Shown here: positions 22,701 through 34,059 of the stretch, in pieces
Layout of the letters: the number at the start of each line of letters is the position of its first letter
Numbering within the stretch: position 1 is the first letter of the stretch
Assembly: GCF_029227915.1 (NCBI RefSeq)
Contig: NC_079886.1
Span: forward strand, 12,175,501-12,239,500
Direction of reading: 5' to 3'
Origin: Hydractinia symbiolongicarpus
Taxonomy: Eukaryota > Cnidaria > Hydrozoa > Anthoathecata > Hydractiniidae
Length of the DNA: 64,000 bases
The notes under the pieces: model-generated
Databases searched by the model: none
Seen by the model: the letters and a program-made list of their open reading frames with translations, nothing else
Told to the model about the DNA's origin: nothing
Program-made: the position numbers and the translations under genes

Positions 22701-25700
22701 AATTGTGCAAAAAAAAAAAAAAAAATGCTCCCGTTATTAATAATTAATTATTTCAACTGGCACAGCGAAAGAGAATGAAAAATATGAAAGTAGAAAAATG
22801 AGTTCAAGTTTGTGAACACTGTTTTTTGAAATCTAGTTGAAACGTAAAAATCAATAAAAACGATTATTTTTAATTTATTTAGTTTTTTAAAAAGAATTTT
22901 AGTCAGTTGAAACTGTACGAAATACAAATCTAGCTTCGGTAAATTCCATGTCAGATAACAAACGACCATTGTAGCTTGGTGCTAGCGAAACCAACTGAAC
23001 ATAAAATAATAATGCAAAATGATTAATTTGTAAACATAATAGGTATTTGTACCCTGTGTAACAGAGTAGTCTGTTGTAACACTCAAAAACTAATAATTCC
23101 CGTACCGCTACACTAGACTGGTATCCTGCCGTGCTTCACTAGGCTCGGTAGTAAAAACGGCGACAAAAAAGGAGCCCATTTTAAATCACGAAAATAATTT
23201 GAAAAGTAATGATAAACAAAGTATAAATTAAAGACACAAATAAATTAACAGAAAATAACAACATGTTAAAATTTGTGCAAAGTTGGGCCAATGCTTAACT
23301 GAATCAGGATTACCTTTACAGTGCATGCAAATAAAATACAACTATTTTTCAACTACTTGAACAAACCAATTTTCTGCGCAGTTTGGCTTATAGGGCAAAT
23401 TGTTCGGTACAGATGGTCATTACAAATTAAAATTCATGAAAAAACACAACATTTATATCCTTAAAAACGTCAGGTGAATACCAAGAACTTTAAATAAATG
23501 CCAAATAGTGGTTGTAAACGCACGTTTAAAGATGAAATTCATTTCTCACGATATGTCAATCAAAACATTCTGAATGTTTCACTAATCCAAGTTGTTTATA
23601 TTCTGATGAAAACTACGTAAATCATTTAGCAACAATTATCACATTAAAATTGTTACATACAATTTAGTACAAGTTATGTGTTATATTTTTACTTCATTAT
23701 ACTCAGCGGCGTTTCTCGATAAGATATGAGTTACTATAGCGACGACTTACTAAATAGGCTTTCACAGAAGCTACAACAAAAGTAATATTATTAGCGCTTA
23801 CATTCCCTATATATTACAAGACCTATGTGCACATCGCAATATTCCAGGATGGATCAAATTATGTATGCATGACGTATTGACGCTTTCACATATTGTAAAC
23901 GCGTCATAAAAAACGGGGTCTAATTGTACGTACCTTCTTATCCTTAAAAAAGTCGGCATAAAAAGTTTGTAAAAATATCAATCACATGCTCTAAATTAAG
24001 TCTCTTTTATTGACTCAATTCCGGAGCATTTGAGTTCTTGATGTACTAAAAGGGTAAAAAGTCAAAATTTGATCCTTTTTTTGCCATATTTGCGTGTACC
24101 CAAATAAAATTTCAAACTGCAATATCATTCCGTCGTGTTTTTATGGAGTTTTCTTTATCAGATTGTACAAGTGCCAATTTTTTAAAAAAACCAAAGCGTT
24201 ATGAAACTTTCGAGTTATAAACTGGTGGTGTTTTGCTAGCTTCTGCTGGTATATTATGGTTTCTGTTAGTTTCACCTGTTTTTTGCTGGTTTCGGCTGGT
24301 TTCCTGGTCGTTTCTGATCGTTTCCTGTTTTAACAGGTACTATATCTGAATCAGCTATATAAGTATACTGGTATACGTCTGTCTGTCTGTCGCGCAAAGT
24401 GATACCGGAAGTAGCGAGATGCTCGCAATTCTGTATAAAAGGAACAGCGAACTGTGGATTTTCTTACAAGCCACCGAGCTTATTTTTAATCAGTGTAAGT
24501 ACTGGGTTTTGAAATTTTTACAGTTACCTCTACCGTTAATCTACGCAATTGATTTAACATTTGCAAAAAATGTTAAATCGATGTATAAAAACTTTTTTTA
24601 ATCTTTGTGTGCATGGCTGTGTTATGTCTCATCTGTCATTTTCTCTTGTCGTTTCACGATGAAAGATTTTATAATAAAAATTTCACTTGGTGCATTATTT
24701 TTGTGTTTAACCTTTTGTTATCTTCGACGATTTTATGCTTTATCTTAAACAATTGAAAAAAATGTTGGTAGTTATTTAGACAACAGAGTCATGTGAACTT
24801 TAACTGTTTAAACAGGGTGCTTGCTGTTTCAGATGGCCGACAATAGCTGGAAAATCGGTTAAGCATTGAAAATACTAACAAAGAAGCAACTTTAATGATT
24901 TTTGCAGCTTTTAGGTAAATATTTTCTCAATTTGATTAACCTAGACATATTCCTACCTAATTGCACATATTTAAAAAACGAGCGTTGTGAAGCATATTGT
25001 TTTGAACATCATAAGCTTTTTCAAATGAGAAAAATTAATAAACATTTTTTCAATAAATATTAATTTCTTCATTACAAGAATTCAAAATGACAGCCGAGTA
25101 GCTACCTTGTGCTAGGGACGCATGAAATATCGACGCGTTTGATATGTACGGCGGTCGGAAATTTAAAGATCGCAACAAGCACGACGGACGCACCTGGCGC
25201 TAACGACTAGAATAAGAATGAGTAGCTTGTCAAGTACTTTTAGATTCCCTGTTTCTTTTGAGCATTGATATCACGGAACATAACGTTTAAAACGAATGGA
25301 TACAAATGATATGTTACGTCACATACAAACAAAAGTTAACAGCTGTTAATGCTTTCCTAATCGTTCAAGCTGCGGCATGAAACAATAAGTTGTTGTCACT
25401 TAACAATGACAAATCTTTCAAATTTGACAAATTAGCATACAGCCTGTGTGTAAAACGATAGGAATAGTGATACCAACGCGAGTTAATTTATTTAGTTTTA
25501 TTCTTAAATTGCAGTTCTAATCTTGGATCGCAGTGATCTACAGAAAAAAAAATTTTTTACAACACTAGTACATAACAACGAAAACCTACCAGGGAAGGAT
25601 TAATAACAACTCAGTGCAAAAAAACCCAATTATTATCCTAATTCAACATATTGTAAATTTTTTGGTGAAGAGAATGATCAAAGTCTAACGCCTTTGAAGT

Positions 25701-25731
25701 AGTGAAGAGGTTCTGTCATATTATTTGTTAA
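19773..25731. other. Six-kilobase gene-poor stretch
   Basis: No supported gene. It holds a TTTA tract near 20130-20160, a CAAA tract (20470-20505) followed by AAAT repeats, ATTGTGCATAT repeats near 21600-21635, a poly(A) run near 22710, GCTGGTTT-type repeats near 24245-24320 and GTCTGTCTGTC near 24378. GATTTAACATTT and its inverse around 24549-24577 form a small hairpin. One possible isolated exon (minus, 22250-22373) is described under findings. Confidence 0.45.
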
Positions 25732-26200
25732 TTCTTCCAAAACAACATATTCTAGTGAACAATTTGCACAAAAGATTCGATTTATGGTCCGCTCAATGTC
25801 AAAGAATGTCCAATTGCATTCCCCTGAACTAACATACTTTAGAAATTGTTTTTTCTTGTTTTTGTTTTTTCAAGAGAGCGAATGAAAGATTGATGTGGTG
25901 ATTCTTGGTTATTTTGACATATTTGTGACTAGTTTCTCCCAAAACAACATATCTTAGTATAATTCTTTGTTTTTTAAGTGACGATTAAAACAGTTTCAAG
26001 TACCAGATTATGTGGTGCATCTTGATAATTTTTACATATTAGTTATTACATTCTCCCAAAACAACATATTTTAGTATACTTCTTTTTTTTAAGAGACGAT
26101 TAAAACAGTTTCAAGTACCAGATTATGAGGTGAAACTTGATAATTTTTGCATATTTGTTATTAGATTCTGCCAAAACAACATTTTTTAGTAATTACGTGT
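25732..26200 (+). repeat. ~115-bp tandem repeat, 4-5 decayed units
   Basis: TTCTCCCAAAACAACATAT recurs at 25934 and 26051, with variants at 25732, 25819 and 26166. The 25934 and 26051 units are nearly identical through ACGATTAAAACAGTTTCAAG and TACCAGATTATG. Period is 115-117 bp for the last three units. A small local satellite. Confidence 0.85.
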
Positions 26201-26405
26201 GTTTCTTTCAAAGGGGAAATAATCTCAAAAATGTGTAAATTTTTCAGAAACATGAGAATTTATTTTTAATTACCTATATTCCCTCTTCATATCTTCTTGA
26301 AAAAAGGGTGTCAAAATAAAAAAGACTAGGTTCTAATTCAAATATGACGTTTTTCAAGTTCAAAACATTGCGCTAGCAGTAGTATAGTAGAGTGAATTAA
26401 AGTAG

Positions 26406-26603
26406 GATTTCGCTCCTTTAACACCTTTACCCCCTAAAACCCCTGTTTCCGCCACCTCCGTCCCCACCACAGCCCCTAACCCTCCCAAAATCGGAAAATC
26501 CGATGGCATCCGAAAAAACAAATCCGAAAACAAATCCGATTCCGATAATTCTTGCGCATGCGCACACGTTGATAGTAATAATGCTGACATCAAAAAAATC
26601 TAG
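26406..26603 (+). other. Proline-rich open frame at the element's left side
   Basis: An open frame without ATG reads FAPLTPLPPKTPVSATSVPT and later KNKSENKSDSDNSCACAHVD before TAG at 26601. It is GC-rich like the polymerase block that follows. It may be the tail of an upstream element gene. Not recognised. Confidence 0.25.
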
Positions 26604-26684
26604 AGCATGCACAATCGAATAGGGGATTTCCCTTATTCAAAGCCCGACCGCGCTAATTGAAATTGAAATCTACCTATAATAAAG

Positions 26685-26831
26685 ATGAGTTGGTTCAGGA
26701 AAGCTATAGGTAAACTATACGACACCGTGTCGGCACCATTAGCAGCAACACGGGACGCTCTCGCCGATCAACTACGGAGTGTGAGGGATACCGTTACCTA
26801 CTACTATAACAAGGCGAAGGAGCAAATCTAA
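26685..26831 (+). pseudogene. N-terminal segment of the element's polymerase protein, 48 aa
   Basis: ATG at 26685 opens MSWFRKAIGKLYDTVSAPLA and continues through TRDALADQLRSVRDTVTYYY to TAA at 26829. An amphipathic start with 'YDTV..P...TRDAL...L..VR' is typical, from memory, of the N-terminus of long Polinton-type polymerase proteins in cnidarians. Sequence in other frames after the stop (TTLHDEVQ, GIEDIQHIFDENDAQFLED) looks like the continuation. The stop is therefore probably premature, and this is part of the broken gene below rather than an independent small gene. It could alternatively be a true separate small protein. Confidence 0.5.
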
Positions 26832-29545
26832 GGAGTGACAACGCTCCACGATGAGGTCCAACGGATCACCATCGAAGATGAATACCAGGGAATCGCCGAC
26901 CTCAAACACATGAATCAAAGCAGACCACGAACCCGGAGGGGATCGAGGACATCCAGCACATATTTGACGAGAATGACGCGCAATTTTTGGAAGATGGAAA
27001 TCGCACCAAGACGTGGCGATTCAAAAAGAATCTTAACCAACCGTTGACGGAGGCTATCATGCGAAAAATCATTCCCCACGTAAACATGCGCGTCAAGGTA
27101 GTCTACAGTTTTAGCTGTGATTTTTACCGAGGTGGTGGCGATGTAGCCGATTACCACAAGACCAAGAGCTCCAAGTCACTCTCAAGCATGGCGGAAATCG
27201 AAGCCTTCATGGAAGAATGCGAGATGAAGCGTCTGGATCTGGAAGATGCAGAGTTCTGGACCAAAGCCTACTTACCACCTGACCGAACCAACGAGACCCT
27301 TGGAGCTTATGAAGGCAAAGTAGTCTTCAAACATGTACAGGTCAAGGTCATCTCCACGAGGGAGCCCTTACCTTTGCCGGACTGGCTGCGGGGCAAAAGG
27401 TGTATTTTCAGCTTTGAAAAAGAGGACGAAAGAACCGACAGCCTGTGGTTCTGGAGATGCCTCGCGGTCACTATCGGGGAGAGCGAAAGCAGCGCGAAAA
27501 ATACATCTCGCGGGAAGCTCTCACCCTAGCACGTGAGTACTACAAAGACTCCAAGCTAAAACGTGAAGATGTGCGCCGTACGAAGCTGGTGGACTTCGAG
27601 GGTATTACCAAACGATTCAAGATTAACATCAGAGTATTTGAACCAAAGGTAAGCTCCGAAAAGGCACCATGGTGGCTCGTATTCGGGCAGAACCAATACA
27701 AAAAGGGGTTAGACACCATCAATATTGGTATTTTGGCTGGCCACTGCTTCTTCATCAAGAAGATAGATGTTTTGACCCAGCGCTGGGAATGCGAGGCTTG
27801 CACCCAAATCTTCACCAGAACTGAAAACCTCGCGCGACACAAGCAGAACGAGTGTTAGGACCACGATCATTTGCAGGGGCGGGAAAGTCAAGCGCATGCC
27901 AAGCAAGTCCGAGAAAGTCTTTTATGATGAAGGCTTCCGCTATGCGGCATGTCAATGGCTAGAGGCGATGGCTGAAGAAACAGGTAGGCATATACATCAC
28001 GCACTCTGCGGACATGGAGAAGAGCGAGTGCTGCGTGATGATCTAAAACGTGAAGTATGTAGAATTGACGGGTATGAGCCAATCTCGAAGACTGTCTACG
28101 AATACAACGGATGTAAGTTGCACAGGTGCCCCTGCCAACCTAATAGATCCAATGCGGACAAGAATCTGTACAAGGCGACCAAGTGGAAGGAAGATTTCAT
28201 AGTTGGATCAGTGTATAATCTTGTCACAGCATGGGAATGTGAGAAACCACCAAAAATCAAGAAGTGCTTCACGAAAGAATTTCGACCCACCCCCACTACA
28301 TCGTGTTTGACTTTGAGGCCCTCCTAGCACCATTAAATCAGCGGCAAACAGCGAACCTAACATATCTATCCGAGCACATCCCAGTAAGTGTCGCGGTTCA
28401 TGACAGTTTCAATGAAAATCCAACATTCATCGAGCATCACGATCCCAAGGTATTGGTTAAACAGTTTGTGGAGGAGCTGGAAAAAAGGCAGGCCCTAATC
28501 GTTGAAGAAGTGGAGCGAGTGTACCCAAGACCCGACGATTTTGACATGCTCCCATATAGATATCAAGACGCTTGGAACGAGTGGTTGAACCAAGTTGCGG
28601 TGATCGGGTTTAACAGCGGTAAGTATGACATCAACATGATCAAGCGGTATTTTGTCGAGCAAATTGCGGAGAATGAGGAAAAGATCAAAGAAGCCAAAAA
28701 AGATAATGACTACATGTTCCTCACAACCTCAAGGTTTAAATTTCTCGATATCAAGAACTTCCTCGCGCCAGGCATGAGTTATGACAGCTGGTGCAAGTCC
28801 CTGGAATGTAGATTTGAAAAGCTCATGTTCCCGTGTGAATGGTTTGACAGCTATGAGAAGCTGAACCATGTTGGCTCTGTCAAGCACGAGGACTTTTACA
28901 GTAATCTTAGCGGTAAAAACAAGCTAACACATGAAGAGTATCAAACATTCCGCGGAGAGTTTTTTAAGCGCGGCTGCGTCTCTATGATGGATTGGTTACA
29001 CGAGTACAACCTGGCCGATGTTATACCTTTCATCGAAGCTGTGAAAAAGACGAGACTGCAGTATTATAATGATGAAATTGCTGTCAGTATCCCAGGCGTG
29101 TCGATGCTATACGTGTTGAACACGTCTTTACGATTGTACCCTGAGCTAGAACTCTATGCTCCGGGCGAGCCGTGTACATATATATACAGCCGTGTAAGTG
29201 TGAAGATCGATGTTTCAAAACCCGTTGCAAAGCTTGCAAGCAGGTCCAAAAAGCTTGTACACTCTGTACGAAGAACGAGGCGTATGAGCTCCTCCAGACG
29301 GGGATGGTTGGTGGTCTCGCAATCGTCTTCTGCAGGTACCATGAGAGGGATGTAACAGGTATCAGATCTCATGTATACGACGAACCCCGCTCATGCAAAA
29401 CCATTCTAGACTATGACGCGAACATGCTCTACCCGAGCACCTTGCTCCAAGATTTCCCGTGCGGGAAGGAAAAACTGATCAAGATCACTGAACCAACATC
29501 AGCGGAACAATTGGCGGTATTAAGACGATGTATTCAAAGTGGCTC
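26832..29545 (+). pseudogene. Protein-primed DNA polymerase B (pPolB), frameshifted and truncated
   Basis: Several overlapping frames (26987-27529, 27445-27858, 27896-28327, 28264-29355, 29172-29582) form one polymerase in order. The N-terminal region has LPDWLRGKRCIFSFEKEDER and ends in a C2H2-like finger WECEACTQIF...H..NEC (about 27787-27855). Next is a VSR/restriction-like module: HHALCGHGEERVLRD, DGYEPISKTVYEYNGCKLHR, then VYNLVTAWECEK (about 27990-28245). The 3'-5' exonuclease follows: Exo I DFEALL (about 28310), Exo II NSGKYDINMI (about 28612) and Exo III YNLADV (about 29005). The polymerase begins with a Cys-rich insert, GMVGGLAIVFCRYHERD and motif A LDYDANMLYPSTL (about 29407-29445). 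It stops soon after: motifs B and C (YxDTDS) are missing. At least four frameshifts exist. No intact product is possible. Confidence 0.85.
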
Positions 29546-29593
29546 GCTGCAACAGTCTTCTGTGGAGAGTGGACGTGTTTAATCTAAAAGAAA

Positions 29594-30708
29594 ATGGCGG
29601 ATTTTACACAAATTCTGAATCTGTTGAATAAACTTCGATTGAAAAGAAAAGGCCAGAACTTAATAAATATCGCAGAACTGGCAACAAAGACATACAACTG
29701 GACAGAAGATAAAACTGTAGAAGAACTGGAGAAGGCAGAGAAAGAAAATGTGATAAAGAAATGGACGGTAAATAATCGTACTTCCTATCGTTTGACTAAA
29801 AAGGTAGTCCGTATTGTCGATAACACAAACAGCTGTGCCACTCAAAAAGAACAGGATAACATAGATTATGGTGATTTTCAGTCTGATTTTATCGATTTTA
29901 AGAAACATGTTTTTCAAGAGTTGAGTTTTTTAAAATCCTCTTGTAAATATTCATCTCCAACACCTGAAATTAATCATAATTCTTTTGTGGTGCAATGTTT
30001 AAAAAACCACAAAGATCTCTAGAGAGGCAATTTAGCGGATAAACAAAAAACTATTGACAGTTTATTAGGTGCAAAAAATATTTTACCGCATATCGAAATT
30101 GGTAATAAAAGTTTAAATGATGATCTTAAAAATTCTACAAATAAAACATCTACAGAGAAGTCGAAATCTCCTGTTAAAAATAAATTAAATATATATGATC
30201 GTAAAATTACAAACGATCAAAAAAATGTAATCATTGGAGACTCGATGTTAATTGGTTTGGTTGAAAAAGGTTTTTTAAAAAAAATAAAGTGTCGATTAAA
30301 GCACACTCTGGAGCTTCAACAGATGATATCTATCATTACAAAAAACCCGAAATTAACAAATCCCCTGACGTAATAATAATACACGGTGGAACAAATGATT
30401 TGTCGAAAAACATCAAAACCGTGGACAACTTTAAAATGATACATGATTATCTCAAAGTTCACTCTCCATCTACAAGGTTAGCTATTTCTACTCTAACTAC
30501 AAGAAAGGATATACAAGGTTTTGACAACAAAGTTACAGAATCAAATAGTCGATTAAAAAAGTTTTGCGTAAAAAATGACATCGATTTCATTAGTAACAAC
30601 AATATTGATTATTCGTGTTTAAGTACAAAGAAATTACACCTGAACAAGAAAGGAAATTCATACTTGGCAAATAATTTTATGAACTATCTTAACTATCTGA
30701 AAGATTGA
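29594..30708 (+). pseudogene. LINE ORF1: winged-helix-like N-terminus plus SGNH esterase-like domain
   Basis: ATG at 29594 opens MADFTQILNLLNKL. The first ~70 residues alternate helices and a hairpin-like end (KKWTVNNRTSYRLTKK), suggesting a winged-helix fold. An in-frame TAG at 30020 interrupts it; the same frame continues into VIIGDSMLIGL (GDS block I of SGNH hydrolases, about 30230-30262). A frameshift in an A-run near 30275-30288 leads to SIKAHSGASTDDI and DVIIIHGGTNDLS (block III GxND, about 30370-30408), ending at 30708 after LHLNKKGNSYLANNF (H of block V). In CR1-type LINEs this ORF1 esterase is thought to bind membranes or RNA. Two lesions make it a pseudogene. Confidence 0.8.
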
Positions 30709-31120
30709 CAATATTCTGATTCAATTCAAGATGCAAATAATAGCGAAATCATTGACAGCACTTATGTTGATCGTGATGATATCAGTGCTTTTATGAAAGG
30801 TTTGAGGTTATCTTATCTTACGTAAATGTTAATTCGATTAGGAATAAACTGGATGACTTGGGCAATGTTGTTTTACAAAATGTAGATGTTCTTTGTATAG
30901 CTGAAACTAAGCTTGACGAATCTTTTCCTGAGGGGCAGTTTATGCTAGATGGCTACAAAAAACCACACAGGCTAGATGTAACAGCCTCAACTGGTGGTCT
31001 ATTGACATATGTTAATTGTAACATCCCTTCCAGGCAATTAAATTCTTTCCTAACTCCGCCGGACAGTGTATTCCAGTTGAATTAAACTTACGTAAGCAAA
31101 AATGGTTAATTTTGACTATA

Positions 31121-31997
31121 CAGTAGACTCCCGGTTATTCCAAGCCTCAAGGGGGATAAGAATTTACTTCGAATAACCGGGAGTTCGAATAACTGAAAAA
31201 TTCGTTTTCCCGCCAGATTTTCAACTTAACCTTAATGGGATGGACTTTTCTTAAGTAATTGAGGCATTGTGGTTCAGTTGAGCGTGTAAACACAAAGAAT
31301 TTTTACTTTTTGAAGAAAGAATAAATTTGAACAAATTGTTAACAGGTTTTAAAATATGAAAGTTATAAAGAAAATGTATCTAGTAAATACAAGGAGTTCA
31401 ACTCTTAAAAAAATCTTTAATGCTACATTGTTTTTTACTATCGATGTAGTGTTTTTGACATGTACGTGTTATCATGTTTAACTGCTTTCTGATTTCAAGA
31501 CCATTCTCGTCAAACAAAGACCATCTTTCCAACAATTCTAAGGCCTCTTCCAACTCTGACTGCTTTGGCTTCTTCGGGGGGATGTCACTAACTTTGGAGA
31601 CGATAAGGGATTGAGGATCCCCTGTTTGCTTCAATTCTCTGGACCGAAGGAGAATATTGAACTTTTGAAGAATTTGCTTGAAGAGTGTAAATAGCCATGA
31701 ATATTGAAACCTGATTTTTTGAAGAAAAAAAGTGTTTTAATCGCAGAAAATCAATGTTCTCACATGACGATCTCCCAATAAGAAAAATTCGAATAACTGA
31801 GGGTGACTTAGCCTATAATTGGCCCCAAGGGGAATAAAAATCACTTCGAATAACCGAATTATTCGAATAACTGAAGTTCGAATAACCGAGAGTGTTTTTG
31901 CCTGAGTTGGGGAAGCAGATCCAAGGGGAACGTCATCTCACTTCGAATAACCGAATTATTCGAATAAGTGCAGGTTCGAATAACCGGGAGTCTACTG
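31121..31997. mobile_element. pogo/Tigger deletion derivative inserted in the LINE
   Basis: The ends are perfect inverted repeats, CAGTAGACTCCCGGTTATTC at 31121 and its reverse complement ending at 31997. TA on each side (31119-31120, 31998-31999) is the target duplication. Removing the element plus one TA rejoins the LINE endonuclease reading frame exactly (WLILTI to YRNPSQN). Inside, only the C-terminal part of a transposase remains. Subterminal boxes TTCGAATAACCG are abundant, and the right end is tandemly duplicated: CTTCGAATAACCGAATTATT occurs at about 31844 and 31941. Confidence 0.92.
31398..31634 (-). pseudogene. C-terminal fragment of pogo/Tigger transposase
   Basis: The minus-strand frame contains LEEALELLERWSLFDENGLE, EIRKQLNMITRTCQKH and ends CSIKDFFKS. 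This matches the conserved tail of Tigger-type transposases (A...LE.W.....G.EI...L..I.......Q.KI.DFFK), which ends in a PIP-box-like QxxIxxFF motif. The DNA-binding and catalytic DDE regions are absent. The fragment lies inside the 877-bp TA-flanked element. Confidence 0.8.
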
Positions 31998-34059
31998 TAT
32001 ATCGAAATCCTTCCCAAAATTTACGTTATTTTTTTGACCATATATCTGCTTTGTTAGATTTTTATTCTGAAAATTACGAAAATATAATTATTCAAGGAGA
32101 TTTTAACAATGTTACAACTAGTGTAGAGATTTCTTCATTTATGGCTGATCATGATCTTTACAGTTTGATAAAAAATCCTACATGCTTTAAATCAGCTGAA
32201 GGACGTTGTATTGACCTGATCTTCACAAATAAAAAACACGGTTTCCAAAAGAGCCAATCAATTAATGAAATGCTCTCAAATACTCTTAGCAGACATGCCC
32301 CCTACAAAAAGAGAATCATTCGGGGAAAAAATAAACCCCATATTAGTAAAAAACTTCGGAAAGCCATAATGAAGCGTTCTCGACTTAAAAATATTTATAA
32401 TAAAACAAGAAGCGTTAATGGCTTTAACAAATATAAAACTCAACGGAATTATGTAGTAAAGCTGAACAAACTTTCAAAGAGACAGTTCTTTGAAAAGGTT
32501 GATCGTAATAAAACGAGCAGCAGTTCTAAAGATTTCTGGTCAGCTTGTAAACCCTTTTTTAGTAACAAATGTATTTCAAATGAAGCTGTCTATTTGATTG
32601 AAAATAATATTGCTGTTCAGAATGAAAAAGAAGTTGCAGATATTTTTAACGATTATTTCACGAATGTTACGTCTTCTCTACGCATTGTCAAGTGGAAAAA
32701 TGATTATGTTTGCACTGAGTTATATCAGATCCTAGATAAGATCACCCGAGCATTATCAACATTAAGGATTTATATAATGACTGATTTACTTTCAAATTCT
32801 CTCATATTCACCAGACTTTCAGTCATTATGAGTATGAACCCCCCAAAAAAAACTAGTGGTCAAATTTCAACTAAAGTTCTCCAATCTGTTGCTAAGATTC
32901 GTAGTGTTCCTCTAACTGATTGCATTAACACGTGTATCTTAGAAGGCACTTTTCATACGGAGCTAAAGTTAGCTAGTGTCATTCATATCCATAAACAGGA
33001 TGACACTACTTTAAAGAAGAATTATAGGCCCATTAGCCTCCTTCCAACCTTATCGAAAGTTTTTGAAAAGCTCATCTCTCTTCAATTAAATGTTTTTTTT
33101 CCAAAATAAATTTTCAAGTAATCTTTGTGGATTCCGAGGAAACTATAATACATAGACAGCCCTGATAAATTTGCTCCACAAATGGCAATCTTGTCTTGAT
33201 AATTCTGGTAAAGTTGGTACTATTCTAATGGACTTATCTAAAGCATTTGACTGTCTACCACATGAACTCCTAATTGCAAAATTAGCAGCATATGGTTTCA
33301 GTCAAAATAGCTTAAAATTTCTTAGGCATTATCTTAGTAACAGATTCCAGAGAGTGAAGGTAGGATCAGCTTACAGTATGTGGCTTGAGATCCTTCTAGG
33401 AGTGCCTCAAGGTTCAATATTAGGTCCTCTATTATTTAACATATTTATAAATGATTTTTTTTCGTTCATGCAAAGGACAGAAGTTTGCAATTTTCCTGAC
33501 GACAATAATCTGTACAGTTGTGCATCATCAATCGATTCTGTTATTTCTGATCTAGAAGTAGATATGGAAAACTCATTGCGTTGGTTTAAAGCTAAGCAAC
33601 TCGTTGCTAACCCAGCGAAATTTCAGCTTGTGTTCTTGGGCATGGATGAGAGAAAATTAGCTTTGTACATCAATCAGAAGCAAATTATTCCTTCCTAGTA
33701 TCTTGGAATGGACTAAAATGTTTATGTCCGCTTGTAAAAAATAGCCCTATTTATATTAGGACATATTATTAACATTTATTTTTATTTTTATACTATAATT
33801 TTTGTTGCTTTTAATTAGTGTCTTGTAACTATCTCGTTACCAACGTTAAATAAATTACTTACTTACTTACTTATTTACTTACTTACATAGAAACGTTTGT
33901 GAGTTTTCTGGGGCCTCATTCCTATTCGAGTTTTTTGGGACCAGTAAAAAATTGCTTTTTTGCAGGCTCTTTATGTTAAAATTACTCCTTACGTCATCCT
34001 GATTAAAAGTAAGTACTTTTCAAAATTTATATAATACGATTTAACGTGGTCCCAGAAAA

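Larger units (their letters stand above)
26400..29545 (+). mobile_element. Polinton/Maverick-type DNA element fragment
   Basis: This ~3.1-kb block is noticeably richer in GC than its surroundings and carries, all on plus, a Pro-rich frame, a small N-terminal reading frame and a family-B DNA polymerase with an embedded nuclease-like module. Such self-synthesising transposons replicate by a protein-primed polymerase. Here only the polymerase side survives: no retroviral-type integrase, packaging ATPase, capsid gene or terminal repeats were found. It breaks off in the polymerase near 29520-29560, where a LINE begins. Frameshifts show it is inactive. Confidence 0.7.
30808..33697 (+). pseudogene. 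LINE ORF2: endonuclease and reverse transcriptase, broken
   Basis: It opens YVNVNSIRNKLDDL (about 30823) and DVLCIAETKLDESFPEGQF (endonuclease E of AETK). After the inserted transposon it resumes YRNPSQNLRYFFDHI and IIIQGDFNNV (GDFN motif, about 32088-32117). The C-terminal endonuclease block normally containing SDHH is deleted: FQKSQS joins directly to MLSNTLSRHAPYKKR. Reverse transcriptase follows: YRPISLLPTLSKVFEKLI (about 33027-33080), LMDLSKAFDCLPHELLIAKL, GVPQGSILGPLLFNIFINDF, then FPDDNNLY where FADD(T) is expected, so the catalytic YADD-type box is altered. Frameshift at about 33107-33171. The protein primes reverse transcription at nicked DNA in active relatives; this copy cannot. 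Confidence 0.88.
29583..33887 (+). mobile_element. CR1-like LINE (non-LTR retrotransposon), decayed, with tail
   Basis: It has the two-ORF layout of CR1-group LINEs: ORF1 with an SGNH/esterase-like domain, ORF2 with AP-endonuclease and reverse transcriptase. It ends at 33843-33887 in CTCGTTACC...AAATAAATTAC with repeats of TTAC, a microsatellite 3' end as in CR1/L2-type elements rather than poly(A). The left end abuts the truncated Polinton polymerase. An 877-bp DNA transposon splits the endonuclease. Without it the LINE is about 3.4 kb, shorter than a full element because of internal deletions. Confidence 0.85.

Noticed and set aside
31892-33109. 405-codon ORF taken at face value
   Set aside because: Its first ~35 codons are the right end of the inserted Tigger element; the LINE sequence begins after 31997.
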